A stretch of 64,000 nt of DNA from Sistotremastrum niveocremeum HHB9708 (taxonomy: Eukaryota; Basidiomycota; Agaricomycetes; Sistotremastrales; Sistotremastraceae). Shown here piece after piece: positions 11,911-23,629 of this stretch. The position numbers were made by a program, and so were the translations under genes. The DNA is taken from the NCBI GenBank assembly GCA_001630475.1, contig KV419440.1, positions 62,001-126,000 on the forward strand, in the 5' to 3' direction. The first letter of the stretch is position 1, and every line of letters begins with the position of its first letter. The notes below the pieces were generated by a model, which was given only the letters and a program-made list of their open reading frames with translations, was not told where the DNA came from and did no database searches.

Positions 11911-13429
11911 AACTCCGCTAGCGATGACAAGACAATAGACGCTATAGCAACTCCGCTAGTGCGAGTGGCGGAATGCGCAGAGGACAAGACCGATGACCCC
12001 GTGCCTGATAGATAAGCCCATCGGGGTTCTCGGATCAAGGGAAATGGTCTTGGGGTGCCTTTTTTGGTAGTTGGCACCACTCGATCTGGTCGGATCGTTG
12101 GGTTCTTTCTTTCATCCGGCACCGGAAGCGACTATCGACATGACTCGATCCACGGTCTTTCGCCCTCAGCTGAAGGCTTCAGAGGCTCTACGGTATTATA
12201 AACACCTTGGATTCCTTTCGATACAATGTATATCACGAATCTATCTATCCAAGTACAAACTGAGAGTCGATGTCGTTGAGAGGTCCCACTCGTGTCGAGC
12301 TTGTTCATGCCAGCAGGCAGGCGAAAATCCCGCAACCCGCTTCTTAAGAATTTGATGGAACAGGAACACTCCGAGATAGCCTAGTCGCACCCAAACTAGC
12401 CAGCCGGCTATCAAAAAGCGCAACGCCACAGAAGCAATTTACAGTGGTAAACATTTCATTTCATCAATTTCAGTCAGGGCCCTTCCCCATCCGGATCACC
12501 AGACACGTGTAGCGATAACGTCCCCCGTCATCCATTCAATCCAAGCGAGCGTTCTTCGAACGAATTAGGCAAAAGAGCCCTTGTTCCGCTTTCTTTTTGA
12601 GAGGCGTGTCAATCTTGCACCCAGATTGGCAGGTTTGGCCTTAGAATTCAGGGTTCGAGTCTAGGGAGCGATGTAGCGAACTCCGGGGGCGTCAAATAGA
12701 AGCTTAATCTCGGTGAAATCTCATCGCCTATAGAATGTGGATCCATCGTTCTCACGCCTAAAAAACAGTGGCGGCGGGCGTTAGTCTCAGGCGGACGGCG
12801 ACTCTCTGAGGCAGATTCGAGCAGAAACGAGAGGTGGTCGGCTTTGATGTCACAAGCATCCTCTTAGACGAAGGATTTTGAGACGAGAAAACGAATGGGG
12901 ATGGCTCAACGCTCTTCGAGAGCGGCCGACAGAACCAAGACAATCGGATGACGAACTCTTATGGAAAGTCGGGATTTCGCGTCCCAAAAGATTTCCAGAT
13001 TCGGTTCAGCTCTCACACTGACAGAACGAGATTAAGGGTCCAGGCTCCATTTACGGGGCCTCCCGTCATCCTTTGTAATGCAGTGGGCGAACATGCACGT
13101 GTTGGCGATTGACAATTAGGGCCGAGGAGTCCGAGTTGGTGCACTCAATCAACCGATAACAGCTCAGGGGTCAGAGGATTCGTCGGAGGAGGCGCGGCGG
13201 GGATGTCGAGCTCGTCGAGCTCGTCACACGAATTTATCAGACTTTTTCACTCAGCTCAGTGGTGGAAATGAATCGAACGGGCTGGTCGGTCTGGTCGGTC
13301 TGGTCGGACGGACGGGCGAGGAGTCGGGGATCTCTCATCAGGCTTATCGTAGTAGATCTGAGAGGGAGGAGACGTCGAAGAGATCACTCAATCGCACAAA
13401 TTTTCGAGCACGTGGGGCACTCAGACTCG
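11911..13429. other. Long stretch without recognisable genes
   Basis: About 1.5 kb with only short unrelated frames. A lone RNA polymerase III B-box-like string (GGTTCGAGTCT) occurs at 12652-12662, but no A-box or cloverleaf fits around it. Short runs such as CTGGTCGGTCTGGTCGG near 13280 are low-complexity. Nothing else is supported. Confidence 0.4.
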
Positions 13430-13905
13430 GAGGCCCATTGGGTCTACGCTCGAGACACCTGTCACGGGGGTGCAGAGGCTGGATGATAGTTGTCGTCCTA
13501 TCTTACGGGATGTCGAAGATCGTGGTCGGTGATGAGTGGGTGTCGTGTAGCGTTGATCTTGACGTGGACGGCGAGTGGTTTTCTGCTGAGTGGTGGGCAA
13601 CATCTAGGCTCTTTGTTGGCAAGGCTGCTACGATATCAGTGCATGGATGGATGAGAGAAGATAGACTTTATCTGGGGGTATGGCGGTCGAGTACGAGCTG
13701 GTGTCGTGTAGCTGGATTTTGAAGCAAATGGCCAACGATTTTCTGGTGAGTGGTGGGAGACATCGAAGGCCCTTCCTGGCGGGGATCCCATGGATGTATG
13801 AGAGGGTACAGGTCGGATCTGAAGGTATGACGGTCGATCATGAGTTGATGTCGTGTGGTGGGATCTTGAGGCGAACGTTGAGTGGTTTTCTGCTGAGTGG
13901 TGGGA
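13430..13905. repeat. Degenerate tandem repeat, about 147-160 bp unit
   Basis: Three units share the boundary TTTTCTGCTGAGTGGTGGG (ends near 13900, 13753 as a variant, and 13593). On the minus strand the units keep open, similar peptide frames (SHHSAENHSTFASRSHHT versus SHHSPENRWPFASKSSYT), suggesting the block was once, or still is, translated or exon-derived. A fourth, more diverged unit may lie at 13905-14050. Confidence 0.5.
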
Positions 13906-14342
13906 GTCTGGCAGACATCGAGGCCCTGATTCGAGGGCCTTGGTTAGCAGGGGAGCGAGTCGAGGTCGACGCACTTGTTCCATGTATGGATGGGAGTTGA
14001 TAGGTTTGAGATGGAGGAATGACGGGCGAGTGGTAGAGGAGATGCTTCGAGGAGCCTTGCATCGCAGGATAATAATGAGCGGTTGTCAAGTTCAGAAGTG
14101 GCGGACTCACCGTTGACAAGACAAAGAAAAGAGTGTTGAGGTGTAGACAAAGGACGAAAAGCGGAGCAGCTGAGATTGAAGTCCCAAGGCTCTCGACTTG
14201 CATCCTTTGTCCTTTGTTGACTCGAGTGGACAAGAACAAGACTCGGCCGAGATGCCGACTTCGGCCGAAGCCGAGCTCAGCGAAAAAATTGCTGAGCGCT
14301 TCTTCCACGTGGCTCGCGCACAGCCATACTCGTACGAGCGAC

Positions 14343-15187
14343 ATGAACTGGATTGACTGGACACAGACATCTCTCTACCTCTCTTTCTTCTCCATCGCGT
14401 TCAATCCGACCTTCTGGAATATAGTCGCTCAAAATGGTTTGTGTTGTCACGCCTCTGGCTTATCGACGGGCCATCTGATTATCCTTCTATTCCTAATAAT
14501 GAAGAGTACAAGAATAAGACTATCACTCGAGCATTGCGCGGAAATGGTCGACTCGGGTGTTACGGCCTTGCGTTGACGATATTCTCTCTCGGGATGATAA
14601 GAGATACGTTGTGAGTCATGCGGATTTGTGATGTCTGGAGGCTCTGCAGCATCGGCTTAATTAAGCGAAATACCAGATACAGCCGGGCGTTGGAAGATCA
14701 GCCGCATTATAGCCTACTTCCGCCATCGCTGTCAACCGTTGTTCCGGCGTTGCTGTTTGTTATCGGACAGACATTTGTGCTGACATCTACGTGGGCATTG
14801 GGAATCACAGGTACCTTTTTGGGAGATTATTTTGGCATTTTGATGGATCATCGGGTGGAGGGATTCCCGTTTAATGTCGTTGAGAATCCCATGTATGTTG
14901 GCAGCACGATGTGCTTCGCCGCTGGTGCACTTTGGTAAGTTCTATCGGATTTAGGGACGTGTTCTGAAATATAAACGGCTGACTATTGTGCATTTTTGAC
15001 TCGACAGGAAAGAACGACCTGCGGGACTCGTGATCACTCTTTTCGTGCACCTGGCTTACACGATTGCGCTGCGGTACGAAGGGTGCGTAGTGATTATGTG
15101 CGTATAATGCGCGGAATGTGACCACCGGATCTGCACAGGCCCTTCACGACGATGATATACGCGAACCGGGACAAAAGACAGGAGTAG
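14343..15187 (+). CDS. OPI3: Phosphatidyl-N-methylethanolamine N-methyltransferase
   Basis: Exons 14343-14436, 14505-14610, 14677-14934, 15008-15082 and 15139-15187 (193 residues). This ER integral-membrane enzyme does the last two S-adenosylmethionine-dependent methylations from phosphatidyl-monomethylethanolamine to phosphatidylcholine. Recognisable segments in order are IAFNPTFWNIVAQNEYKNKT, GCYGLALTIFSLGMIRD, GQTFVLTSTWALGITGTFLG, DYFGILMDHRVEGFPFNVV, ENPMYVGSTMCF and ALRYEGPFTTMIYANRDK. Four hydrophobic helices fit the family. Length matches yeast Opi3 (about 206). Intron 1 ends in AAG rather than CAG/TAG, forced by the conserved NEYKNKT junction. There is no ER-retention tail; the protein ends RQE. 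Confidence 0.92.
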
Positions 15188-15583
15188 ACTTTGCATATTT
15201 AGAGTCGGCCTAGAATGACGAAGATCATTTTCCCCTTTTACACGCGTGCAGCGTACGGCCTGTGCTCAATTCCGATTCACATCTGCAAGAAACTCCTAAA
15301 CGTCCAGGGCCGGTATTCCAAATGAGGAAGACAGCTCTCCGGGAGGGGCATCCGGCAAATTGGAGGGCGACGAGGTTGGAAGGTACGTCGCAACAAACAT
15401 AGAGGCTATGTCTTCTTCGTGAGAGCGGCCGATTGCACGCCCCACCGCCAGTGGGCTTATCGCTACTCGGGTCCAGGGAGACTGATTCCGCCATATGCAC
15501 TCGAACCCACTTCGCTGTTACTTCAAAATGACGCAGCCGACGACACAGGTTTCGTCTCCCTCTTTTCCTTTATAAACCCCACC
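15188..15583. promoter_or_regulatory. Upstream region of the aspartic protease
   Basis: About 395 bp between OPI3 and the protease. TATAAA sits at 15571-15576, only 8 bp before the first ATG at 15584. A TATA box normally lies tens of bases upstream of transcription start, so this one would favour the downstream Met at 15659 as the real start. Confidence 0.4.
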
Positions 15584-17179
15584 ATGCCTCTGCTCGAATC
15601 CCTCAAGAACTGCATTCGCCGCCCCAAGTCTACCACCACCAATAACACTTCAACCAACATGCATCATCACACCAAAGCTGTCTCTGCCCCGCTTCACCGC
15701 AACAAGGCATGGATTGGAAAGAGCCCTTCTGGGTTTGCTGCCTATGCTCGTGCTGCCCGAAAGTTCAATTTCGATGCCCCAACTGTGGTGGGCAACAGAG
15801 GTCAAGTCTTCCGGAAAACACCTTCTGGAGGAACCGGGAGCGAGGTCCCTGCTGAGGACGTCCAAGGCGACCTTGAGTACGTCGTCCCGGTTACTATCGG
15901 TACGCCAGGAGTCACGCTCGACCTTGACTTTGATACGGGTGAGTGACCATATGCTGCCTGCTCTGTGATCGAGTTGACATCCGAAAAAGGAAGCTCCGAT
16001 CTTTGGGTCTGGAGCAGCGAGCTTAAGTCCGGTACAAAGGGACACGTACGTCATCTCTCGCTAATGCACATTGCAGCCTACTTTTACACTCGTCTTCATA
16101 TCTGCAGAACGTCTACAATCCGTCAAAGTCGAGCACGGCAAAGGTCCTCAAGAACGCAAAGTGGTACGTCATTTCTGCTTCCGCGGCGATTGATCCGCGT
16201 CATGATCTCATCATTACAGGAACATCTCGTACGGAGACGGCTCCTCGGCTTCGGGCAATGTTTACACAGATACAGTAAAGATCGGCACTGTGACAATCCC
16301 TTCCCAGGCCGTCGAACTCGCCGAGAAGCTTTCATCTCAGTTCGCATCTGGTGAAGGTTCCGACGGTCTTTTGGGACTTGCCTGGCCCGCTCTCAACACC
16401 GTCACCCCTTCGGCCCAGAAGACCCCAGTAGAGAACCTCATTGATGACGATGTTATCTCTCAAGGTGTCTTCACTGTCGCCCTTGATAAGGGAGACTCCA
16501 ATGGCTTCTACACTTTCGGAACTATTGATGCGGCCAAAGCAGGCGTGAGCACTTCGGAGTAAGTGATATACGCTCTTCGTGACGTCTCCGAGGTACCTGT
16601 GATCTCATTGCTCTTCTTCCGCAGTATCAAATATACACCGGTCGATAACTCCCAGGGCTTCTGGATGTTTGATTCAGCCACTGCCACCGTCAACGGACAG
16701 ACCGTGAGTTTGCCCCCCTTGTCCAATGTCTTCTTCACTTATTGACGATCTTATCTCCACAGATCAACCGATCGGGCAACACTGCCATCGCTGATACCGG
16801 AACCACTCTTTGCCTCGTCGACGACAACACCGTCCAGTCCATCTACTCCCAGATTGAAGGCGCTCAATTGGACAACTCCCAGGGTGGATACGTCTACCCC
16901 TCTGACGCACAGATCCCTGTGGTCCAATTCGCTGTTGGCGACAACTTGTTCACTGTTGATCCCGCTGATTTCGCCTTCTCCGATGCTGGAAATGGCATGA
17001 CTTTCGGTGGTGTATGTGTCCTTACTCTGCCTTGAATTATGGAGAGACGCTGACTGCTTTTGTAGATCCAATCTCGTGGAGATAACCCCTTCGACATTCT
17101 CGGAGATGTCTTCCTCAAGAGCGTTTATGTCGTCTTTGACCAAAGCAACGTCCAGATCGGCATGGCTCAACGATCTTGA
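15584..17179 (+). CDS. Pepsin-type aspartic protease (A1 family)
   Basis: Exons 15584-15938, 15990-16045, 16108-16163, 16220-16558, 16625-16703, 16763-17011 and 17066-17179 (415 residues from the first Met). It has both catalytic aspartates: DFDTGSSDLWVW, assembled across intron 1, and IADTGTTLC. The flap region NISYGDGSSASGNVYTD and the C-terminal FDILGDVFLKSVYVVFD, IGMAQRS are typical of polyporopepsin/aspergillopepsin proteins. A propeptide-like segment precedes residue 100. No secretory signal peptide is seen after either candidate Met (15584 or 15659), which is odd for a family normally secreted or vacuolar. Intron 1 ends in AAG, fixed by the DTGSS junction. Confidence 0.9.
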
Positions 17180-17644
17180 ACATTGTCCACCATCGCTGCT
17201 TTTGTTCATGGACTGCCAGTGTTTTGTTAGTAATTTCGCGTCTGCTGTAAATACGCTTTTTGCCTGTGGTTAGCTCGAAGAAAACTGTTGTGTAATAGTT
17301 TTCAATTTGTTGAAATGAAGAATCATGGACCTTGTGAAGTTAAAGTCATCGGTTGGAACGAACGTTCGTTTGCTTGCGCGCTTGTTAACGCACAGTTCTA
17401 AATATAGCTCTTGCGGCGTTATCGGCCTTTCGCGCGTTGAGCGTCACCCGTTATATACTTTGTTATTTTATTTTATTTTTGCTAAAAGTTCGAAGGACGT
17501 AGAAGGTTCAGATTCATCCAACGATAGTTCTGCGCTGATATAGATACTAGAAACAGTGATCAGAATCCAGTTCACACTTGGATTCATAAAAAATACCCTG
17601 CACGATAAGTCAACAAACGCGGCATCAAACAGATGAAAGCAAAC
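17180..17644. other. Convergent intergenic region
   Basis: The 3' flanks of the protease (plus) and the sulfotransferase-like gene (minus). AT-rich runs near 17465-17480 may serve polyadenylation. No coding signal. Confidence 0.4.
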
Positions 17645-18810
17645 TCACTCGTAGTCTTCACGATGCTTGTCAATCAGCATATTCACAGTGCCCAGTTGAC
17701 TCTCGTGAACGGTCTTGATTGCTTCTTGTAGAGTCCTATTATCGTGTGTGAAGCCCGTACTCTCCTCAGCTTCACGATAAATGAATCTCCAAGGTAAATC
17801 GAATTCTTTGCTGTTCTCGTCTCATCGGTGATGAAATGGAAATAAAGAAGAAGAAAACTGACACAGGCTCCAGATTCCAATGCAATAACCGAGGATCAAA
17901 AGGAATCCCGATCTTCTCACAATATCCCTCCAAGACCTTCGCCGGATCTCTTGTCAAATCATCAGCATCGATCAAAGGAGGAGGTTGTGGTTGTGGAAAG
18001 AAGTCTTCGTCCTCTCCCCCAGGAGCTGTATTGAACTCAGATTTCGGATCCGCGATGAAATTGTACAAGATCCTGAGCTCTCGATAGGATATCCAAGCAG
18101 CGAGATCGCTGCTGAATCTCGACTCGATGCCTTGTGAGGCTCGCTCAGCATCGCTGACGCTGACGCCTCTGTAGCACGATGGAATTGCTCGCTGTTAAGA
18201 AATTAGATGAGAGCAGTATAGGAACTGACTGATGAATCGATGAATACTGACTGCAGGTTCGCGGATTAGGAACGTGTGGGTAAATTTCTTCAGTAACTCC
18301 ACGGGAAAGACAGTAGGATTCGAAGGAGTCGCATCGACAGGATCGGGGACAGAATACGCAGCGCTTCCCTCGGGAGCTTGGAACGTGCTTTCAGGCCGAA
18401 TAGCAACCATCGCCTCCGCACTAAAGGCAGACTGCGCCATTTCCTTAATAAACACACTCTTGCCATCATCTTCATCTCCCCGTAATATTCCATCCTCGAC
18501 TCTAGGAAGTTTATTCTCCGCGAGTAATTGGGCAGCATCGACCCTCGTTACGTCGCGCCACTCGAGATCGAACGGGATCCGATCGGAGTAGATCAGATCT
18601 ATATTGGAGGAGCCGAGGATTGGAATCAGAGGCTCGTGTGCGACTTTGATGTTTGGATGTTCTCGGAATGAGCGGACTAGAGCTGAGGAGCAAGATCTGG
18701 GATCTGAAAGTCTATGTCAATAGGGATGTTTTCCATGGAGTGAAGTGAGACGTACGACACCATAAGATGACCGGCTTAGCTTTCATTGACGTTGGAGAGG
18801 TACCTGACAT
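17645..18810 (-). CDS. Sulfotransferase-like P-loop NTPase-fold protein
   Basis: Exons on the minus strand: 18756-18810, 18252-18703, 17863-18191, 17645-17810 (333 residues). The N-terminus KPVILWCHPRSCSSALVRSF is a sulfotransferase-type phosphate-binding loop (compare GTPRSVSTAF in the fungal family), followed by NIKVAHEPL. The 3'-phosphate-binding-like segment is THTFLIREPARAIPSCYRG, and the C-terminal part has LPWRFIYREAEESTG. These proteins are common in fungi, and whether they use PAPS is generally unproven; the substrate is unknown here. It lies tail-to-tail with the protease and upstream of the MYND array on the same strand. Start chosen as the first ATG before the P-loop strand. Confidence 0.75.
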
Positions 18811-19075
18811 GATAGATGAAGTTAGAGAGACTAGATCGATGTCTTTCGGAAGATGCGTGTATTCAGGGTCTTCATCTTATCAGTATCCTGAGCCCTCGAG
18901 AATAATGTTGACCGGGCTAGAAAAGATTTCCTCTCGTTTCTCAAGGTGTCTTACTTCCTGTGATTAGTTCCAGGCTCAGATCTGTGGTATATATGTACAA
19001 TATGTGTACTTCATGGAAGAAGACACGAGCAAGCAGTATGATTCAATGTCAAACAAATCGATGGCTTTGGGAAAG

Positions 19076-20831
19076 CTACGACGGCGAGCTCTTCGAATTC
19101 GGCACAATAGGCACCGCAAACCCATTATATAAATTCGGAGAACGAACGTGAGCCAAAGGCCTCTGCCCAGGTCGATGGAACGGATTGACCGTCACCGTAT
19201 GAGCTCGCCTTTTGAAGAGGTTGTCGATCAAGGGATCATCTGGCGGCGGGTAAATAGATTCATACTGCATGCCCATCGACTCAAGCACTGCTGGTAGATC
19301 TCGGGCTAATTGCCGTATGGTCTGTTCTGCGTATTCTGTTATTGCGAAGGGAATATCGAACCTGATTTACGGGTCAGAAAGAGAATATTGATGCCTCTAC
19401 GGAGTGTTATTGAACTCACATTGCGGCGAACTTGAGTGGTGTCGTCCATTCAGGGTATGATGCTATCCCTGCATTAAGACCAACAAGTGCATCCGGCAAC
19501 TCTTCTCGACCGATCTCGCCATCGGGTCCTTCAAGTACTTCTTCGCTCCATGTGCCGCTCTCAGAATACAATTGGATTTTCAAGGAACCGCCTCCTGATA
19601 TCTCTGGTGCCTTATATTCCCAGACAAAGTCCCGAGTGGCTAAAGAGTTCGGGTATTCTCTTCGAGCCCGATGGACCAAGTTCGCCACTGCATTCCCGAA
19701 AAAAATCAAGGTGATGTCGGTGTTTGGCATCAACAATGCAAGTTCGGAGAATCTAGCAATAGCATGACCATGAGCAACGGAGTTGAGAAGAAGAAAACAG
19801 ACACTTACAATGGAAGAAAGTTGAGTTCGACCTCGGCGCCGATATAGTGTATGGTCAATTTCTGCCTATGTTCCGGAGTGCCTGACGGATCGACCAAGTT
19901 TAGGACTTTAGTCACGAGGTAAAAGACGGAGAGGGGGAAATCCATGAGGATTGCAGCTGGGGAAGCTACATCTAACCCTCTCCACTCATACCAGCTTTTC
20001 CAGTCCTTTACTTGGTCAGCAGTCGGTTGTGGAGGAGGCTTAGATTCTCCATCGAAGACGAGCTTAGGGACGAGCTTGGAATCTTTGAGCTTCCACGCCT
20101 CTATATCTGAAGGCCACTTGTTTCCCAGAAGAACTTCCCCATGAACGTACCCCGCGGTATAATTACTCCTCATCTCCCCCGGCCTGATGCCCCGTTGACT
20201 CGACGTTTCGTCATGCGGACGACGTCCACCTGGAAGAGACCAATAACCAAATTTGGGACCTGAACCTAGAACTCTGAATCGAGCTTTGAGGAGATCGTGG
20301 TTGCATGTTCCATCGGATTCTAAGCGTCCCCAGGGGAATTGTTTGAGCTCGGATTGGAAGTATGGCAGTCGTTTCATGTATTCCTGGAAAGATTTAATGG
20401 AGGAATGGAGTCAACAGATGGATCGATGCGCCTCACCTGATTTACTACGCACAAGCTCTTGTGAGATGGGGCTCCTGGGACGATGGCCGCCTTCCAGTCC
20501 GCAACTTGGCAGGCTCTCCCACAGTAGAGAAACGCATGACATCCGCCTCGGAGTGTTATTTGAACGGAACGTCAGGCAGGTAGGGTTGCTACTCACTACA
20601 GGTGAGAGTTTTCTCGCAGAATTTATTACAGCGCGAGCACTAGCCAAGGACTTGAGTATTCAGAAAACGAGATATACAAGAAAAGTTCACCTGAGGACGG
20701 CCGTGGCTATCAAGAGCAGCTAAGGCTTTCTGATCACCTCTCTTTTCCGCGTCCTCGATCTTCCGTGCTAGCTGATTCGTCAATTTGAACAGCGTGTCAC
20801 CGTCCATAAAGTTTGCGATTGCAGCTTCCAT
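19076..20831 (-). CDS. MYND zinc-finger / MSS51-C-like protein, copy 1
   Basis: Exons on the minus strand: 20691-20831, 20597-20639, 20437-20546, 19809-20383, 19420-19752, 19076-19361 (495 residues). The MYND finger is encoded by exons 2-3: CSRCNKFCEKTLTC, CHAFLYCGRACQVADWK, then HKSLC, giving the C-x2-C, C-x2-C, C-x3-C, H-x3-C pattern. It is followed by a large domain resembling the C-terminal part of MSS51-type MYND proteins (IHYIGAEVELNFLP, ITLIFFGNAV, ALVGLNAGIASYPEW). MYND fingers mediate protein-protein contacts. The conserved tail is VNPFHRPGQR, SPNLYNGFAVPIV. Function is unknown; the family is amplified in agaricomycetes. The exon 3 acceptor is GAG. This copy looks intact. Confidence 0.75.
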
Positions 20832-21502
20832 AATGTTGAACCCGATCGTCTCTCGATCAGTAATAATGGGAAAAGGAGGATTGTAGACGTCGGAAGCTCC
20901 AACAATGGATCAAGTCTTGAAGACAAGAAAGAGAAACACGTTGTACAGCTCGACCGGAAAGTGAACCCAGGGCATAGGTTTTGTGAGTTACACGTCGTGG
21001 CCATGCCGTTACTCTTTATGGAAGTTTACGTACGTAAAGGAAGCAGATTACGTAATGTAATCAAAGGGCCGCGAGCCAGGCGCACAGAGTATTTATATGT
21101 TCGTACATGCTTGAGAAAATTAGTCGGTGCTAGTCAATATATGAAGAGGGTAACTCTTAGATATCTGGAGATCAACAGGAAATGGGTTCCGCATTCGCCT
21201 TTGTTTTGCGGACTTTGAGTATTCGCGTCAATGAAGAAAGGCATCTCCTGTTCTGTACACCCTTTGGCACAACGATATAGTGAACTATCTCTTGACCTCC
21301 GTACGTCTATGAAGTATTGATATTACTAAACACTCATCTGTTTTGTATCTTTGTAGTCACGCCCTACTGGAAGACTGTTCACTATACATTAATTACTCGC
21401 TAGTGGTAAACAAAGCAATGTACGATACGTGTCAATGTGAATCATAGAAGACAACACGAGGAATGGGGACTATCGGGTGTAAATGTCATGACTGTTGAAT
21501 CC
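20832..21502. other. Upstream flank of MYND copy 1, duplicated with the copy
   Basis: This 670-bp flank shares scattered identity with 23097-23629 (for example CTTTATGGAAGTTTACGTACG near 21013 versus CTTTTATGGAAATGTAAGTACG near 23295, and ATATCTGGAG/ATATTCGAGA-type stretches), as expected if promoter and gene were duplicated together. No further gene. Confidence 0.4.
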
Positions 21503-23096
21503 CTATGACGGCGAGGTCTTGGAATTCGGTACAATAGGCATCGCAAACCCGTTATATAGATTCGGAGAGCGCACGTGAGGCAAGGTCCTCTGCCCCGGTC
21601 GATGGAATGGATTAACCGTCACTGGACGAACTCGATTTTTCCGGAGATTGGCGAGCAAGGTTGGATCTGGGAACCTGGCTTCACACTGCATGGCGAAGAA
21701 CTCGTTTGCAGCGGGCAAGTCTGGTGCTGATTGCCGTATGGTTTGTTCCGCGTACTCCGTTATTGCGAATGGGATATCGAACCTAATTTCACCGGTGAGA
21801 AATGGGATATAAACACGTGTGTCTGTATCCGGTTATCGAACTCACGTTGCGGCAAAATTGACTGGTTGCGTCCACTCAGGGTACGTAACTATCCCTGCAT
21901 TCAGACCAACGAGTGCATCCGGGAACCCTTTGAGATCAATTTCACGATCGGGTCTCTCAAATGTTGCTGCGCTCCAGATGCCGCTCTTGGAATGCAACTG
22001 GATTTTCAACGACCCTCCTCCTGATATCTCAGGGGCTTTATATTCCCAAACAACCTCACGTGTCGCCAAAGAGTTTGAGTGCTCTCGCTGAGCCCGATGA
22101 ATCAATTTTGCCACTGCATTGCCAAAGAAAATCAAGGTGATGTCGGTGCTTGGTAGCAGCAATGCCAATTCAGAGAATCTGGAAGTAAGATGACTTTGAG
22201 CGATTGACTCGAAGGTAGAAAATAAACACATACAGTGGAAGGAAATTGAGCTCAACTTCTGCACCAATATAATGTATGGTCAGTTTCTGTCTATTTTCCG
22301 GGGTGCTGGAAGGGTCAATCAAGCCAAGAACTTTAGTCACGAGATAGAAGACGGAGAGAGGGAAATCCAAGAGGAGTGCCGCTGGGGAAGCCAAATCCAG
22401 TCCCCTCCACATAGCCAGCGACACGACTGCTCTTCATCTGTCCTGGTCGAACTCCTCGCTGAGTTGGCGACTCGTCATGCGCACGATATCCTCCTGGAAG
22501 AGACCAATAACCGAACTTGGGACCTGAACCTAGAACTCTGAATTTTTCTTTCAAAAGATCGTGGTTGCATGTTCCATCTGATTCTAAGCGTCCCCAGGGG
22601 AACTGTTTGAGCTCGGATTGGAAATACGGCAAACGTTTCATATATTCCTGGAAATGTTTGACAGATACAATGGCCTGGATTACTGACTCTTACCTTGTTG
22701 AGTGCGCACAAGCGTTTGTGAGAAGGAGCTTGTGGAACGATGGCTGCCTTCCAGTCTGCAGCCTGACAAGCGCTCCCACAGTAAAGAAACGCATGGCATC
22801 CGCCTTGGAATGTTGGTTGATACAGAATGCAGAGTAACGCGAACGGTGCTACTCACTACATATGAGAGTTTTCTCGCAAAACTTGTTGCAGCGTGAGCAC
22901 TATCCAGGGTCTTGACTCAGATATTGAAGAAACGGGATGTAGAAGAATGACTTACCTGAGGAGCACAACTATTATCGAGGCCAGCTAAGGATTTGTGATC
23001 ACCGCTTTTTTCCGCATCCTCAATTTCACCTGCCAGCTTATTCGTCGCCTTGAACAGCATTTCGGCGTCCATGAACTTTGCGATTGCTTCCTCCAT
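21503..23096 (-). pseudogene. MYND / MSS51-C-like gene, copy 2, disrupted
   Basis: Same exon plan as copy 1: 22956-23096, 22857-22899, 22694-22803, 22234-22647, 21846-22178, 21503-21782. Exons 1, 2, 3 and 5 have exactly the same lengths as in copy 1 (141, 43, 110, 333). The MYND finger is complete (CSRCNKFCEKTLIC, CHAFLYCGSACQAADW). Exon 4 is 414 nt against 575 nt in copies 1 and 3: a net loss of 161 nt, not a multiple of three, between the segments RPGQMKSS and WRGLDLASP. The downstream half is therefore out of frame with the finger. The splice sites and both halves are otherwise well kept, so the loss looks recent. A truncated MYND-only protein could still be made. Confidence 0.7.
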
Positions 23097-23629
23097 AAGA
23101 TCGGCTCTCGTTCACTTTCGGGAAAACCAAATGAATTTGGGACGGAGGGCTCTCCGACGATAGATGATGGACGTTTGAAGGCAAGGAAAGCGGACAAGAT
23201 GAAAAAATTGACTGGAAGTGAACCTCAGGCAAAGGTCTTTGCCGCAAGTTTGCGACTCAGACTCGGTTACACGCTATGGCGTTGGTCTTACCTTTTATGG
23301 AAATGTAAGTACGTAACGGAAGCGAATGACGCAGGACCGTCATCAGATCTCGAAGCTCAGGGCTCTGGTGAGCCTAAAGGATTTGATAGACCGTACATAC
23401 TCGATATAAGATTGATCGCTACTATCAGAAGAAGAGATTTCTAAGATATTCGAGAAATAGGTCTCACATTCGGCTTTGTTTGGCGGACTCGAAGTATTCG
23501 CACATTGTATATAGAGAGTAACAGTGCGGTGAGTTAGATCTAATAGCGAAGAGTATATAGATCGCTGCTTGCGAAACTTCAACAGCAACAGGGTACAGTC
23601 AGCACGGGGTGCTCCACCTTATCAGAAGG
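23097..23629. other. Flank between MYND copies 2 and 3
   Basis: Upstream region of copy 2 and 3' flank of copy 3, partly homologous to 20832-21502. No gene recognised. Confidence 0.4.

Noticed and set aside
12652-12662. B-box-like GGTTCGAGTCT, possible tRNA
   Set aside because: No A-box at the right distance and no cloverleaf pairing can be drawn around it.
13636-13983. 115-codon minus-strand frame as a gene
   Set aside because: It covers two repeat units only, has no homologue and no clear start context; kept as a repeat finding instead.
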